Shown here piece after piece: positions 45,349 to 56,659 of a stretch of DNA of 64,000 nucleotides; within the stretch, counting starts at the first letter, position 1; each line of letters begins with the position of its first letter. The stretch comes from Fragilaria radians (lineage: Eukaryota > Bacillariophyta > Fragilariophyceae > Fragilariales > Fragilariaceae), in assembly GCA_900642245.1 (NCBI GenBank), contig CAAAJI010000007.1, forward strand, positions 395,717 through 459,716, read 5' to 3'. Below the pieces are notes generated by a model that made no database searches, had not been told where the DNA came from, and saw only the letters and a program-made list of their open reading frames with translations. The position numbers and the translations under genes are program-made.

Positions 45349-47795
45349 ATGGCTACAGAATCTAACATTGTAGCCCAAGCTCAACATGAAATTTGTAAGC
45401 GCTGCGAAATTTCTGGAGGGGATGTGAAGGTATTAGATTGTGGTTGCTTCTTCCATGTTGTAAGTTGTAAACTCGTTCCTTGCATTCAGCCTGAAGTAGT
45501 ATGCCTACTGTAGTTCCACGCAATACTAATTAGTATATTCTTGTCTCAACAATCCATTCCAACCAAAAGAGATGCACTCCCCTTCAAAAAAATCAAACTA
45601 TACAATCTTGCCCTTCATGCCAGAAGCATTGTAGAACAATTTACATGATTCCTATGTCATTCGTAGAGCTAGACGAGGCTCGCGAAACAGCCGTAGCTTC
45701 AAGTGCATCTGGTAAACGAGAAAAAAAGAGGAAGACGGCAACTATTGCACGATTAAATCCCGAGATATCCGTATCGACTTCATCCACAGACGATAACTCT
45801 TCGGATGATTTGAGAACGGGTCGATGGACCAATGAAGAATTACTGTATTGCGATAAGTTAATTGAGAAATTCGAAACTGGGGAGTTGCCTGTAGCTGAAG
45901 GCGTAAAGTTAAACGACTTTTTGGCAAGTATGCTTAAATCGAAGCAGTCTCGTCTCACTAAAAAGATGAAAAATGCAAAACTAAGTGCAAGAGCCTATAC
46001 GCGGACATCAGGATACGTTGTGGACCAAAATGAGGCAAAATTGTTTTCTACATTAGAGAATGCATTTTTCCGATCAATTCCATGCTCCATGGAAAAAGCA
46101 GAGATAAGGTTTCACGTTCAAAAGGAATGGCGAGAACTTTTCAGCTCATACTGTGTTGAAGTTGGACAAAAGCTTCAAGCAGATGCTTGGTTGAATAGTG
46201 TCGAGGAAATGGATAGGAGAGCGTCGCGTGCAAGAGACGCTGCAAAAATGGCAAGGAGGAAGAGAATGATGGGATATGCTTTAGAGCAAGATCAAATGAA
46301 TCCAGTATTTGGGGTCTTTATTGAGCCCACAAGGGATGGGATCAACTTGGATGCGCCAGAAATCCGAGATTTAGAGGATGATGCAATAACTCTGCAAAAA
46401 CGTCTGCGGATCTCCCCGGGGCAAGCACTACCAAAGAGAAAAAAAATACAACCACCTCCATTTCTGGGAAGAATTCTTACATATATGCATCGCCATTCTG
46501 TTCCATTCGAATACGTCGACGCATGGGTTCCTTCATTTGTTAACAAAAACGATAATGGAAACTCGCAGAAATGTAGGTTATGTTTCGCTGGATGTGCGAC
46601 TGCAGAAATTCAAGTTTCTCCTGACGGACGGAGCCTAATTCCACTTACCAAGGAAGATCAGTGTGATCTTCGTGCATTTGGTGAGTATAGTCAAAGATTT
46701 TCTTTTGACGTAGGTTGCGGACTCCCTGGCAGAGTTTATCATTCAGGAGTGCCCTCTTGGGAGCAGTTCGTACAAAATGCCCCTATCGGACACTTTGAAC
46801 GAAGTGGCGGAGCAGTTCAATGGAATATAAAAACCGTTCTAGGAATTCCTGTTCCATCACCGAACGTGGGAAGAATAGTTGTCCTTTTTTACTCTCGCTT
46901 AGATCGACCTCAAAATAAGGACATGGCTATCCGGCTGATCGAGGAAATGACCAAGCTGCTCCCATGTCCAAAATGGAAGCTGGTTGTTGACGTTGGTGCC
47001 TCTTTTCCACATCAAAATTCTGAGACTTATGCCGAAGAATTTGGCGCATTGCCGCAATCAACAGGAAACGAATCCTCCCTTGGCTTAAGAGGAGCACATG
47101 GTCTGTTGAAAATGTTGACAGAGTACATGCCGAGTGATATGAGTTCTCCACTTTCATCCTATTTGCATGGATTTACATCGTTGCGCATGCTGCTCCTGAA
47201 AACATCAAAGACGCAACACGATAAGGATCTAATTGATACTGTAGTGCTGTCATTTGATTCATATTTGTCAACTTGTCGCCCTCAGAGTGATATTGTGAAA
47301 CTCGTTGTAAGGGATTTTATAGCCCTTACGCAAACTTCACCTTGTCAGCTCTCCACTGGAGTGGTATCGGGGCTTGCACATATGACTTCTTCTTCTAAGT
47401 GTACTTTGCCACCACTACGACAACAATCATTCAATGACCTAAATTCTCAACACGCTTCGCATCAAAGGATGCTCCAAGCTTTTCAGAACCCATCTTCTTC
47501 TCAGTCCAATGATGTGATTAGAAGCGTGTCCTATTCACAAGGAGTTATCAATGCTTTCGAACCAACTCCGGTTAGTGAACTGCATGGATTGAATAATCAT
47601 CATCAGTCTCAACTTGAAGAAGTAAATGGTCACTATCTTCAGCTTGACTCAAATCAAGGGAACGGGGGAAATTCTTATATGCAAGTCCAGTCAAATCAAG
47701 GAAATGAAAATGGAGGGACTCAGTATCAACATCTTCAGCCCACTTCTGGAAATGGTGCTTCAATCGAGAAATTTCCTTTGTTCAATGCCAAGTAG
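45349..47795 (+). CDS. RING-like / RWT-motif / GAF-like putative transcription regulator
   Basis: Two exons, 45349-45459 and 45570-47795, with a 110-bp intron (donor GTAAGT, acceptor AAAAG). The join is phase 0 and gives 778 residues. The intron splits a RING-like finger: C16, C19, C31, C33, H36, C39, C51, C54 (C4HC3 spacing; CKRC, CGCFFHVRC, CPSC). Next come PMSFVELDEAR (~65-75), a basic stretch KREKKRK (~86-92), and GRWTNEELLYCDKLI...GVKLNDFLASML...RLTKKMKNAKLSARAY (~121-180), a motif I associate with diatom nuclear proteins. At ~350-502 lies a GAF-like / MYC-N-like domain (EYVDAWVPS, AFGEYSQRFSFDVGCGLPGRVY, GGAVQWNIKTVLGIPV, VGRIVVLFYS). The tail is Q/N/S-rich with a short repeat (SNQGN). 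I infer a nuclear regulator with a possible ligand-sensing domain. No classical DNA-binding domain was seen. Confidence 0.75.
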
Positions 47796-48189
47796 CCAAG
47801 AGGTAAAATAGCTACATCCTTCAAACCGAGACAAACTAGAATCTGTCGAAACTATGCATCTAATGTTTATTCATCATCGATATTTGAATGTCAGTGGCGT
47901 TCGTCTTTCATCGAACATATTGTAAGACATACATAACAAATTTACAATAGAAAACAAGTTGTGTTGGAGTCTTAAGTTGGAAGAATTGCTCATTTTCCAA
48001 TGCCTAATTGAACTTGCATTGCAAATTACTTATCCTACAATCGCGAAATATTGAATTGAAGTGCTAAAGAGCTCACTCTTTAGTTCTAGTTCTATTAAGT
48101 TTTCAAATTTTTACGTATACAAGTATGCGGGGAACAGAAATTTAGACCAAGGAATTCAATTTTAGTTTACATTTGCTACATTAGGTACC
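47796..48189. other. 3' flank of the RING/GAF gene
   Basis: AT-rich, no gene recognised; runs into copy 2 of the interspersed repeat. Confidence 0.5.
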
Positions 48190-49743
48190 TTGAGCTAGCA
48201 TCACTTCAAGAAAGCTTATGATTTCCTCATTTTCCTTCCATCAAATCGCTAATGAAAAATTCAAAATTGTAATGGAAGTGAGGTAGAAATAAAATAAACT
48301 TTATTTCAATACATCATTTCAATGTCACAATGATGCATCTGATCACTAGCTGGGTCAGTAGATATTCAGGAAGAAAAGCCCATGGCTGAAATTTGAGTAA
48401 GCTCAACGGATTCCAAAAATAACATACGACTACTGAAAGAGAAATGATATCAACTATTGAAGCCTGCAAACAACGGAAAAGTATCTTTGCTAGGTTGCCC
48501 ATGAATACGCTTAACATGCCAAACAAACAACACCGTCCATAGTTTAAGAGCGTCAGACTGTTTGCTCCTTGGTGCATGTAGTATAACATTTGAATATCTC
48601 CTAGGAAAGAAAACAATTCTGCGAATGCCTTACTTTGCCTAGATTTTGATGATCTGAAGATTGAAGAAGAAGTTGCATTATCACTTCTTTCAGAATTAGA
48701 TTATTTGCAACACTAAACTACTCATACTGTTTTGATCTTTTAAGAACAGGAAAGACTTAGGGTTATGAGGATATGGAATGTCTCAACATCATTACTCTAT
48801 GCAACATATTGAAGCGTATGATCTTCCATGGTTTACAGATATAATTCATATTTTTCGAAGCTTAAGACACAAAACACTATCGTGGTACCACAAGTGTTTA
48901 CTTCAAACTTTCAGGACAGATTTACATTGGAAAGACCATTACAAAACCTTGACATAAGGCTGTACACAAGATGTTGAATGTTTATGTGTTGAGTGACAAA
49001 AACAGAACACTATGAATATGGATTGTTGCCTCCCAAAATAGTGGCATCTAACCCTTAAGTCATGGACTGTGTTTCCCTGATGGGTCCTTTACTTAGGCCC
49101 AATCCAAATCACTTTGCTTGCCCTCTCTAAGATAGCTTAGTTAATGATAATGATGGAAGCGAAGAACAAGTCACAACGCACAAAATATGGAGCAATTGTA
49201 AAAAGTGTAAGTCATATGCTTAGATCAGAAAGTGTAAGTTTAGAAGATAAGCTCATTTGATTATTTCCTTCACTCTGATGAATATGCTCCAAGAATCACA
49301 TGTCACACCGCACTCCAGACAATATAGAGTCGTTGAGCAAGTGCATAAAATCTAAATGATATGCTGAAGTTGGTTGAAGAGGAAAGTGAAATTTAAGAAG
49401 ACACGTTCAAGTCATTGTTTCCTTTAATCTTGTGCATGCGTTATAAAAGCACCTGTTTCATAACGCTTTAGACAACCTCCTCAAGCGAAGCAACGAATAT
49501 GGAATGAAAAAGCGTCAGAAGATTGTGGACGAAAAAACAATTTTAGAACTAGGAATGGGATATTCATATTTTAAAGCATCAATAAGCTGGTAAAATGTAA
49601 GATACATTCCATGTAGAGAAATTGAGGAATCCTAAGGCATTGTTAATGAATGTTTACACAATTTTCTAGTGATTTTGAAGTTGAGTGTATTCCATCGGAA
49701 GTAAATAAGATCGAAAGTCATTTGTGGATAGTACGTTGATTCA
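48190..49743 (+). repeat. Noncoding interspersed repeat, copy 2
   Basis: Same orientation and order of blocks as 27950-29341: AATACATCATTTCAA (48308), TAGTGGCATCTAACCCTTAAG and GATGGGTCCTTTACTTA (49034-49095), GTGTATTCCATCGGAAGTAA (49686). It carries an extra ~150 bp around 49200-49330 relative to copy 1. The 100-codon minus-strand hydrophobic frame at 48616-48314 lies inside it and is not kept in the other copy, so it is unlikely to be a gene. Confidence 0.75.
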
Positions 49744-49759
49744 AGAATCAGTGTAGATC

Positions 49760-50170
49760 ATCATCTGGTATAACGATTATAATATCAGCATACCGATGTA
49801 CATGAACTATTCCGGTAGGTGGTGTTGACATTAGTCTGCGATTCTAATGCCTTGCTTGAATACTTCAAATAACTACACGTATTGCTAGGATATGTTCTTA
49901 AGAGGAAGATAACTTTAGGGTTTTGAATATAGCCATGATAAATACCTTGTGCATCAATATTTTTGACCTTTTCCAAACATTTGGTGCGTCCCCCGGGAAG
50001 AAAGTAAACATCAAGAAAGCCTCGATTCATCCGTCGATCAAACAAATTGCAAGGCAACTGAATGAAAGAGAAAAAAATAAGGATTTTCGATGAATTGTTC
50101 TTTGCATTCCCTTGCCGAATGATAGCTCTAGCTACGGGTTCGGACGAGGTCAAAGATCTCTATTCCAAGA
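49760..50170 (-). other. Unplaced coding-like segment downstream of the Pin1 gene
   Basis: On the minus strand, after an acceptor-like TTGGAATAG, the sequence reads TSSEPVARAIIRQGNAKN. After a strong acceptor (TTTCTCTTTCATTCAG) it reads LPCNLFDRRMNRGFLDVYF and LPGGRTKCLEKVKNIDAQ, then a donor-like GTATTT. A third piece, TGIVHVHRYADIIIVIPDDDLH, ends in TGA. Upstream, just after the Pin1 stop, is ILIDTLGDGKFARNLYNIL in another frame. This looks like a small multi-exon gene, or a decayed one. I do not recognise it and could not make all joins fit. Confidence 0.35.
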
Positions 50171-50315
50171 AATAAGACAATTACACAAGACATGAACACG
50201 GTCTATTAAATATAACAGTGAAGGGATCGAATATGCGTGTTGTGAAAGTATGTTATATAAGTTCCTTGCAAATTTTCCATCACCAAGCGTGTCTATAAGA
50301 ATTCGTGCAATTCGA

Positions 50316-50663
50316 CTAACCAATGCGGTAAATTAAGTGATATCCCGAATCAGTCGACACGATCGTGCTCATTTCCCCAATCAATAATGCAAACGAAGCA
50401 TCCTCAAAGGGTTGTTGCATCATGCCTTTTCCAAAAAATCCAAGATCTCCATTTTTGCTGAAAGAGGAACAATCTGACCTAGCTCGTGCATACTTAGGAA
50501 ATGCGGTCTCCACGCCTTCATCTCGAATTCTGGCTTCTAATTCTTGCAGTTCCTGTAATGCAACGTCTGGAGGGATTGTAATATTCTTTCCAGTTCGTCG
50601 TGAGACAGGATTTCGACTGCCTGAATGCTTGATTAGCAAATGGGCAGCGCGAACTTCCTCCAT
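50316..50663 (-). CDS. PIN1: Single-domain Pin1-type parvulin peptidyl-prolyl isomerase
   Basis: 115 residues from the ATG at 50663 to TAG at 50318-50316, the size of one parvulin domain with no WW domain, as in plant Pin1. Conserved features are H8 in RAAHLLIKH, the phosphate-binding K12 and R17 (KHSGSR), C65 in SDCSS (Cys113 of human Pin1), GDLGFFGKGMMQQPFEDASFAL, GEMS and TDSGYH with H109. The second phosphate-binding arginine (Arg69 of human Pin1) is N18 here, although R22/R23 follow and may substitute. The protein would catalyse cis-trans isomerisation of phospho-Ser/Thr-Pro bonds in nucleus and cytosol. No intron is needed. The identification is strong; phospho-specificity is likely but slightly weakened by R-to-N. 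Confidence 0.92.
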   Translation of the reverse strand: MEEVRAAHLLIKHSGSRNPVSRRTGKNITIPPDVALQELQELEARIRDEGVETAFPKYARARSDCSSFSKNGDLGFFGKGMMQQPFEDASFALLIGEMSTIVSTDSGYHLIYRIG

Positions 50664-51543
50664 GAAGTAATTTTTGTAATTAGCGTTGGCGTGAAACAGA
50701 GGAATTTCATACGGCAGATTTGTTTAGGAATTCCCAGATTCCAGATTGAGACAAAAGCTGGAGCAGGCAACATTGAAATCTCACAACAATCAATGTAAAT
50801 AGTAGTGCAATACTAAATTCTTGAAAGTAAATAAAGTGTCCAACGAAAAGGAAAGAAGAGCGCAAAGTAGGGATTATTTGAAAATTGAAATTGTTTTGTG
50901 ATTTAACCCAAAACGAACGAGTCTTTTCCCTTCTGAATTGCAGGTCGCTCCCTGTCAACATGCGGTCTATTGAATCGTCATTACATTATTGCTTCCCAAG
51001 CAGATCGGAACCATATCCACGTGAGATGAAGTATTTATATGCAAACTAGCCCTTTGTTGTGATAGTGATTATTACAATTCATAGGAGACTATTTCCTACA
51101 ATAAGAGTTTATGAAATGACTTTCAATAAGCCACAAGCGCAGTCGTTCAATCAGATAGGTGCATATCATGAGACAAATGTTTGCCATTTCAAGAGGGAAG
51201 CACTTTGATAAGGTCAATGCCGCACAGGATCAAATGATCAATTCTTTACACTATGAAGCAATCTCTCAGTTAGAGTTATTCATCATGTTGCTAGCAATGA
51301 TTTATTCTGAATTAATGGTTTAGAAAAGCTATCTCAAAAAGTGTGCATGTTTTCCTTACATGTTTACCTCGAAGCCTTATTGAATTTTTGAACTTACTTC
51401 TGGAATAACAATACCGTTACTATAACCCTAAAGTAGTATATATTGAAGTATGAGTTTTATGTTCTAGTATAATCCTACGAGCAGCAGTATTCCCAGGAAA
51501 ACTTCATTTTATTACGAAGTCTCATCATCGAATCCATCAGTCG
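50664..51543. other. Divergent intergenic region, Pin1 / SPX
   Basis: About 880 bp between two genes that are transcribed away from each other, so it must hold both promoters. No clear TATA box or other element was identified, and no coding signal. Confidence 0.5.
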
Positions 51544-52890
51544 ATGAAGTTTTGCAAGAATCTTCAGCGAGTGGTCGACATTTCTGACCCTGAATGGGCT
51601 CCATATTGGACAAACTACAAAATGCTAAAGGTATGTTGAAAAAGTTGAGAAGAGATACGCATATGTAATTCTACTCTGGATTGCCACTTCACATCGAGAT
51701 TGTTGATGAGATCCCCAACTCCAGGCGGCAGTTATGGAATCGTTGCCAAGAATATTGCCCTGTTCGCGAGTGCTATTAATAACATACCGAATTTAATGGT
51801 CCACGTTAAGTTCAAAACTTGATTACAAGATTCGTTTCGAGGAATTTCATGCAAATGAATCTTGGGTTTACACTATTTCACCACTAACCATGGTTATCGT
51901 AAGCAGAAATTGATCAAGGAGCTACCCTCTCTTGTACCAGGAGAGGAAATCAATAGTAAGCAGCGCGCAAGATCTGAATCTTTAGAGGGGAAATTTAATT
52001 CTCAGGATTGCCTATCGCAACAATTCCGGCATCAGAATCACGGCGACAAGACGACTGAAGCGATAATATCTTCATGTGCAGAATCTGGTGGCGAGAATTC
52101 CTCACCTAATATTGATTCCAAAAGCCAAAATGAAGTCATCAATAAATCTCCGGGTGAGGTAGCTTTCTTCAAACTTTTGCACTCAGAATTCAAAAAAGCG
52201 ACCCACTTCTTCGACAAAGCTCAACAGGAATTCGTAATTCGAGAAGAGCGCGTCCGAGAAGGAATGGAGATAATGAAGCGGCCAAATTCAATTATGGTCA
52301 GTGATAAGTGGTCTCTTTTGGCCAGGTCTCTTTATCGGCTATATAAAGACCTTCTCCTACTTGAGACTTTCGCAATAATGACCTATTGCTCATTCTCGAA
52401 AATTCTCAAGAAGCACGACAAAGTAACTGGCTATGATACACGCATCGCTTTCATGGCAAATGTCGTCAATAAGGCCAATTTCACAAATTATCCAGTGGTT
52501 CTGCAAATGATATCGAGATGCGAAGTGTTATATGAAGAAGTTTCCCAAAGATTATTAAAGGAGGGTAAAGAAGGTCTGTATGAAGATGAGCGACTTTTTA
52601 TTAATATGATTCATAGGCTTAACGAACAATGTATGGATAGCGCTGAGGCTGAAGGTGTTCCGGAGCGACAAGAAATTCGCCGTCCAAATATAGATACCCA
52701 CTCAAAGACTTCCTCTGCGTCAGATCAGCCCATGCTTTCTTCTCTCAAGCTTCTAGTGGAGGATATGAATGAAGCAAAAGCGGCTGGTCAAGTTTCAGAT
52801 GATTTTTCTGCGCATGTGGCAAGTAATGATCGAAAACGCCTAGCAGTATTAGAAGCAAACTCCCTCACCAAGCGTTCCAAGTCGGATTAG
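51544..52890 (+). CDS. SPX-domain protein (phosphate sensing)
   Basis: Two exons, 51544-51630 and 51907-52890, with a 276-bp intron (donor GTATGT, acceptor AAGCAG). The phase-0 join rebuilds the SPX start ...NYKMLK|KLIKELP and gives 356 residues. The N-terminus MKFCKNLQRVVDISDPEWAPYW is typical of algal SPX proteins. After a variable polar insert (~45-120) the core resumes with FFKLLHSEFKKATHFF and YRLYKDLLLLETFAIMTYCSFSKILKKHDK (~195-225). These hold the tyrosine and lysines that bind inositol pyrophosphate in the family. Another helix (YEEVSQRL) follows. The tail is polar and ends KRLAVLEANSLTKRSKSD. No EXS, VTC or RING domain is fused, so this is a stand-alone SPX protein, in plants a regulator of phosphate-starvation transcription factors. 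The role here is inferred. Confidence 0.85.
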
Positions 52891-54524
52891 CCGCTATTGC
52901 ACACGTAATGCTCGATTAACTTGTGTCCATAATGTAAAATTAACTCAGAACCGTTTACACGAGTAGCTCTATCAATGTAACATTAGGTTTGAAGAAAAGT
53001 TCTCTGAAAGGCATCTAGACATATAATCTTAGTCGCGACTTTCGTTTTCACAAAACCGAAGGAATTGTATTTTGACACTTGGCAAATGCAATTGAATATT
53101 TAACACTTTGTAACATCAGCAAGAATCTAATTTTCTTCCTTAATTCCAAATTGAGTGGAATTTAATTCAACTAATCCTAAGTCTTTGCGTAATTTCTTTA
53201 AATCGGCGTATTTGCATTTTTCCAAAAGTCAAATTGGCAGCTTCTCTTCAGCAAAGATTTAATTCAGTTACCCGTGAGTCTCAAACAAGGTATCTGGCAA
53301 ATGATACGCAGTAGCTATGATCGGTCATTGGAAATTTTACCATGAGACATGGTAATGTACATCATACAGAGCACTATGTTCTGCATACAAAGTATGCTCA
53401 TTGAGACAACAAAGCGTACAGCATATCAGAAATTGACATCAAAATCTAGAAATAAACGTTGCATGGGTCATATAAAAGTGGATTTATTACACTTTGGATG
53501 AATTTATCAGTCATCCAAAGCAGTTTGGTGGATACATCAATATATCAATGGCAGGATATACTAATCCTCAAACCAGTAGGTGGAAATCAATCGTGACTTC
53601 AAATGAAAATGTTTAAAGAAGTTTAATGCTGCCATGTCACTAGCTAAAACTGAAATTTCGTTTTGGTTTCGGTTACCCTCCACTCAGAATGTTACCTTAT
53701 TACGATTGTACATTACCAACACATACATGATTGCTACAAGAGACAAAAAATAGTAGCTGAGCATATGTTCTTTAGGATTGGAATCTACTTCTAAAGATTA
53801 TTGTAACGTAGACCATCCATATATAAACATCTCCCTTTTAATCTATATTTTATTTTTTGGTTAAGAACAACCCTCAACCTAAACATTTAGATCTATAAAA
53901 AAATGTGGCTGTGAATCACTCTCAACCTAAATATTCCATCCACAAACTGAATAATGGACAGAATTTGATGCAGTTCACCATGCTTGTGATCAAAATCCCT
54001 TGCATCTAGCCCGATTTGTTCTATCAATAGGGCTACAGCTTTTCAAAGACAAGTGTGAAAGGCAATAATTTAATTACATCAGAATGGCTTCAAGATTCAT
54101 TAAAGCCAACGGCTGGTTTGGATGCTCAAATACCATCAACGCAAAATCAGCGTTTTGACAATTGTAAACTCCATTCACATTGAATCGAAACAGATTAATC
54201 TTCATCGAATAGGAGAAGGTAATGTGGTTGATCTTTGCTAATAGATGAAATATGCCTCATGTACATGAGTGTGCATGCATCATTTTTTAATTCTTGAAAT
54301 ACTGCTATTGGCAAAAGTGTTGGCGGTTGTCTCTTTACTACTGGAAAAAAATTTAGGTATCGTAAAGTAACTTATTCGTTTCGATTTTGGTTTAATATCT
54401 AACTGCAAGCTTGCCAACTCCTTTTAATGCAATGTAAAATTATGTGCATTACAAACTGTTTAGTCTTGGAGCGTAAGCTGTAACTCCAACCCTTTTAAAA
54501 ATTGATCAACTTTCAACATTTGAC
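52891..54524. other. Intergenic 1.6 kb, no gene recognised
   Basis: AT-rich sequence between the SPX and RNase H-like genes. No coding, RNA or repeat signal recognised. Confidence 0.5.
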
Positions 54525-55541
54525 ATGACATTACCACAACTCATCTCGCTAGCCCTTTTGGTCTTACAATTTGATGGTTCCCTTGGCCCTCCAAGAGACT
54601 GCGGCTTTCCCGTAAGCAAGTTAGGTGACTTAGCAACTTGTAGCGCTGCTCTATTGACTGATGATGAAACGCGAGATGTGATTGCTTTAGGAGGAAAGTT
54701 AATCCCTCTTCATCCTGGAATGACATCAGCAGATGCAGAATTCGAAGGCCTCTTACTTGGACTGGAATTTATTTGCCGTAACAAAGATTACTGGAGCGTT
54801 GCCACTGAAATTGTTGTAGAAGGTGACTGCAAAGCGGTTATCGATATATTGAATGAAAAATCGAGTGCTCGTAAGTTATCGCCTTATTTCGATAAAGCTT
54901 TGCAAAATATGGCTGAGATCCAAAACGTATCTTTTATTTTTAATCATATTCCACGGCGTTCGAACTCTCTATGTGATTCTGTATGTCAGCATCTTAAGCT
55001 ACTTGCAATTGACGAAACGATAAATGAGCTTTTGCGTGGCATTGAGTTGAATGCAATTGGCCTTGCCATTTCTCTCCGACTATATTTCGATATTGCTTCA
55101 ATTATACCCTTTTCTAAAAGACCATCGTTGTACATCGTTATGTTGAATTCTGCCAGATCATTAAAGGATGGTTTAGGAATGTTACTATTGGGATATCAAG
55201 TCGAGGACGATTCGAAATCATGGCCATATGAATTCAGGCGAACTTTGACATACCTTGCAATTAGTATTCAGTGCGAAGCTCTATGCATTCTCAATAAAAA
55301 CAGCCAAGCTATGAAACTGAGAAACAGATTCCGATTTTTGCTCGAAGAGAACAAACAATCATCAGATTCCGTTTTGATTGAACTATCAAAACGTTTTCCT
55401 CAACAACGTAATTCATCAGAACTTAAGGATGACGTTTCAAAATGGATGAACGGTGCACAGGCCTTATCTTGTGTGACATCCCCAAGAAAAGTCGCAGATG
55501 CACATTGGCTTGTGCAAAATTTATTGCCTATCCAAGATTGA
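54525..55541 (+). CDS. RNase H-fold protein (plant RVT_3-like)
   Basis: Single-exon 338-residue protein from the ATG at 54525. The first ~155 residues form an RNase H-type domain with the four acidic positions in place: D17 (LQFDGSL), E72 (SADAEFEGLLLGLEF), D101 (VVEGDCKAVIDIL) and D151 (IPRRSNSLCDSV, with the preceding N147). This arrangement is typical of the plant-type reverse-transcriptase-like/RNase H family. A helical C-terminal half of ~180 residues (AISLRLYFDIASI, LTYLAISIQCEALCIL) has no recognised domain. The enzyme would cleave RNA in RNA-DNA hybrids if active. The absence of a reverse transcriptase or LTR nearby argues for a host gene rather than a transposon fragment. Confidence 0.7.
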   Translation: MTLPQLISLALLVLQFDGSLGPPRDCGFPVSKLGDLATCSAALLTDDETRDVIALGGKLIPLHPGMTSADAEFEGLLLGLEFICRNKDYWSVATEIVVEGDCKAVIDILNEKSSARKLSPYFDKALQNMAEIQNVSFIFNHIPRRSNSLCDSVCQHLKLLAIDETINELLRGIELNAIGLAISLRLYFDIASIIPFSKRPSLYIVMLNSARSLKDGLGMLLLGYQVEDDSKSWPYEFRRTLTYLAISIQCEALCILNKNSQAMKLRNRFRFLLEENKQSSDSVLIELSKRFPQQRNSSELKDDVSKWMNGAQALSCVTSPRKVADAHWLVQNLLPIQD

Positions 55542-56542
55542 TTTGAATACATTCTGGCTTCCTCACGACATCGCTTTTTTTGCAAATCTGCTTCCAGATA
55601 CGCTGCTAGAATTTGTCGCTAAAGGGAAGAATCAGTCTTGAGCTCAGAGTTCTCAAGGTTTTTTCGTGCTTGATCATTATTCTCGCGTGCCGTTTTCCTT
55701 AATTTAACCCAATAGGCAATGTTGAAGATCTTTTTAAAGCCCTCGGATCAAGGTAAACTGAGGAAAGTGTATAAATTACCCATTACATATTGTTTCTCCA
55801 GTTTCTTCAAGTGTATTAATCAATCAAACAAGATGATTTACAACTTTTGAATTCTTTTTGAAGACTCTGTTTGCTCATGAAATTAGGACATTTGAATGAT
55901 ATAAGCTGGATAAGACTTGTTTTGTGATACTTAAAAATGAAATCTCTAATGGCTGTAACGGTGTAATTCTACCGCATGGCAGCTTCCAAGTTTTCCAAAA
56001 GCATTGCTTTACTTATGCTTTCCGGTGTTTACAGCAACCCATTTGCATTTCCTTTTTCTTTGCAAAACAATTTGTGAATTTGTTTCTTTTGAAGATAGAT
56101 TAGGAGTCCAACTGTGATGTTGATACATCAAAATAGCTTCTTGTCTGCTTTCTGATGCCATTTTTTCGTTCAATTTCTCTTTTGTCTCTAAAGAAAGGAT
56201 AACCCAACATTAAGGAAGTTTAGTAGTCAATTTGTAATTCAATCGTGTTTTTGAAAATGCTTTATATTTGCTACAGATTTTTTCTTCAGTATCGTGAGAG
56301 GAAATAAGAGTTAATCAAGCTACCAAGACTGATATTGTTCTTATTCAGAATTGAGAACACATCTTTACCATTGACATTTAACACAAAACAACAATCGGAG
56401 GGTTGTCAAAGGTACGTTTGATAAAATTTTAAACTTCCTTCACTATCTACTTGAAAATACGACTAATCTGACCTAAACACTAAATCAGTAGAAACTGACA
56501 TACTGAAATACGTAGCTCGTACAATTGTACTTGAAACGTATG
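55542..56542. other. Intergenic 1 kb, no gene recognised
   Basis: AT-rich sequence with no recognised gene, RNA or repeat. Confidence 0.5.
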
Positions 56543-56659
56543 ATGCAAATTCTCACTCCCCTCAGTATGGAACGAGAAACCTATCCCCGCAAACAATTCT
56601 ACGACAAGGACCCCAAATTGAAGAGTGAAGAAGCGCTGCTCAACAATGGGCAAAAAAAG
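56543..56659 (+). CDS. Candidate first exon of the downstream membrane protein
   Basis: A compact 39-codon ATG frame (M at 56543, second M at 56567: MERETYPRKQFYDKDPK...) is richer in GC and charged residues than its surroundings. It ends in a donor AAAAAAG|GTAAGG in phase 0. The membrane-protein exon at 57128 is preceded directly by an acceptor (TCTCTACTCCAG) and is also phase 0. Joining them over a 468-bp intron gives one frame of 589 residues with a hydrophilic leader. This intron would be longer than the others in the window. Confidence 0.4.

Noticed and set aside
48314..48616. 100-codon hydrophobic minus frame
   Set aside because: Lies within the interspersed repeat and is not preserved in the other copy.
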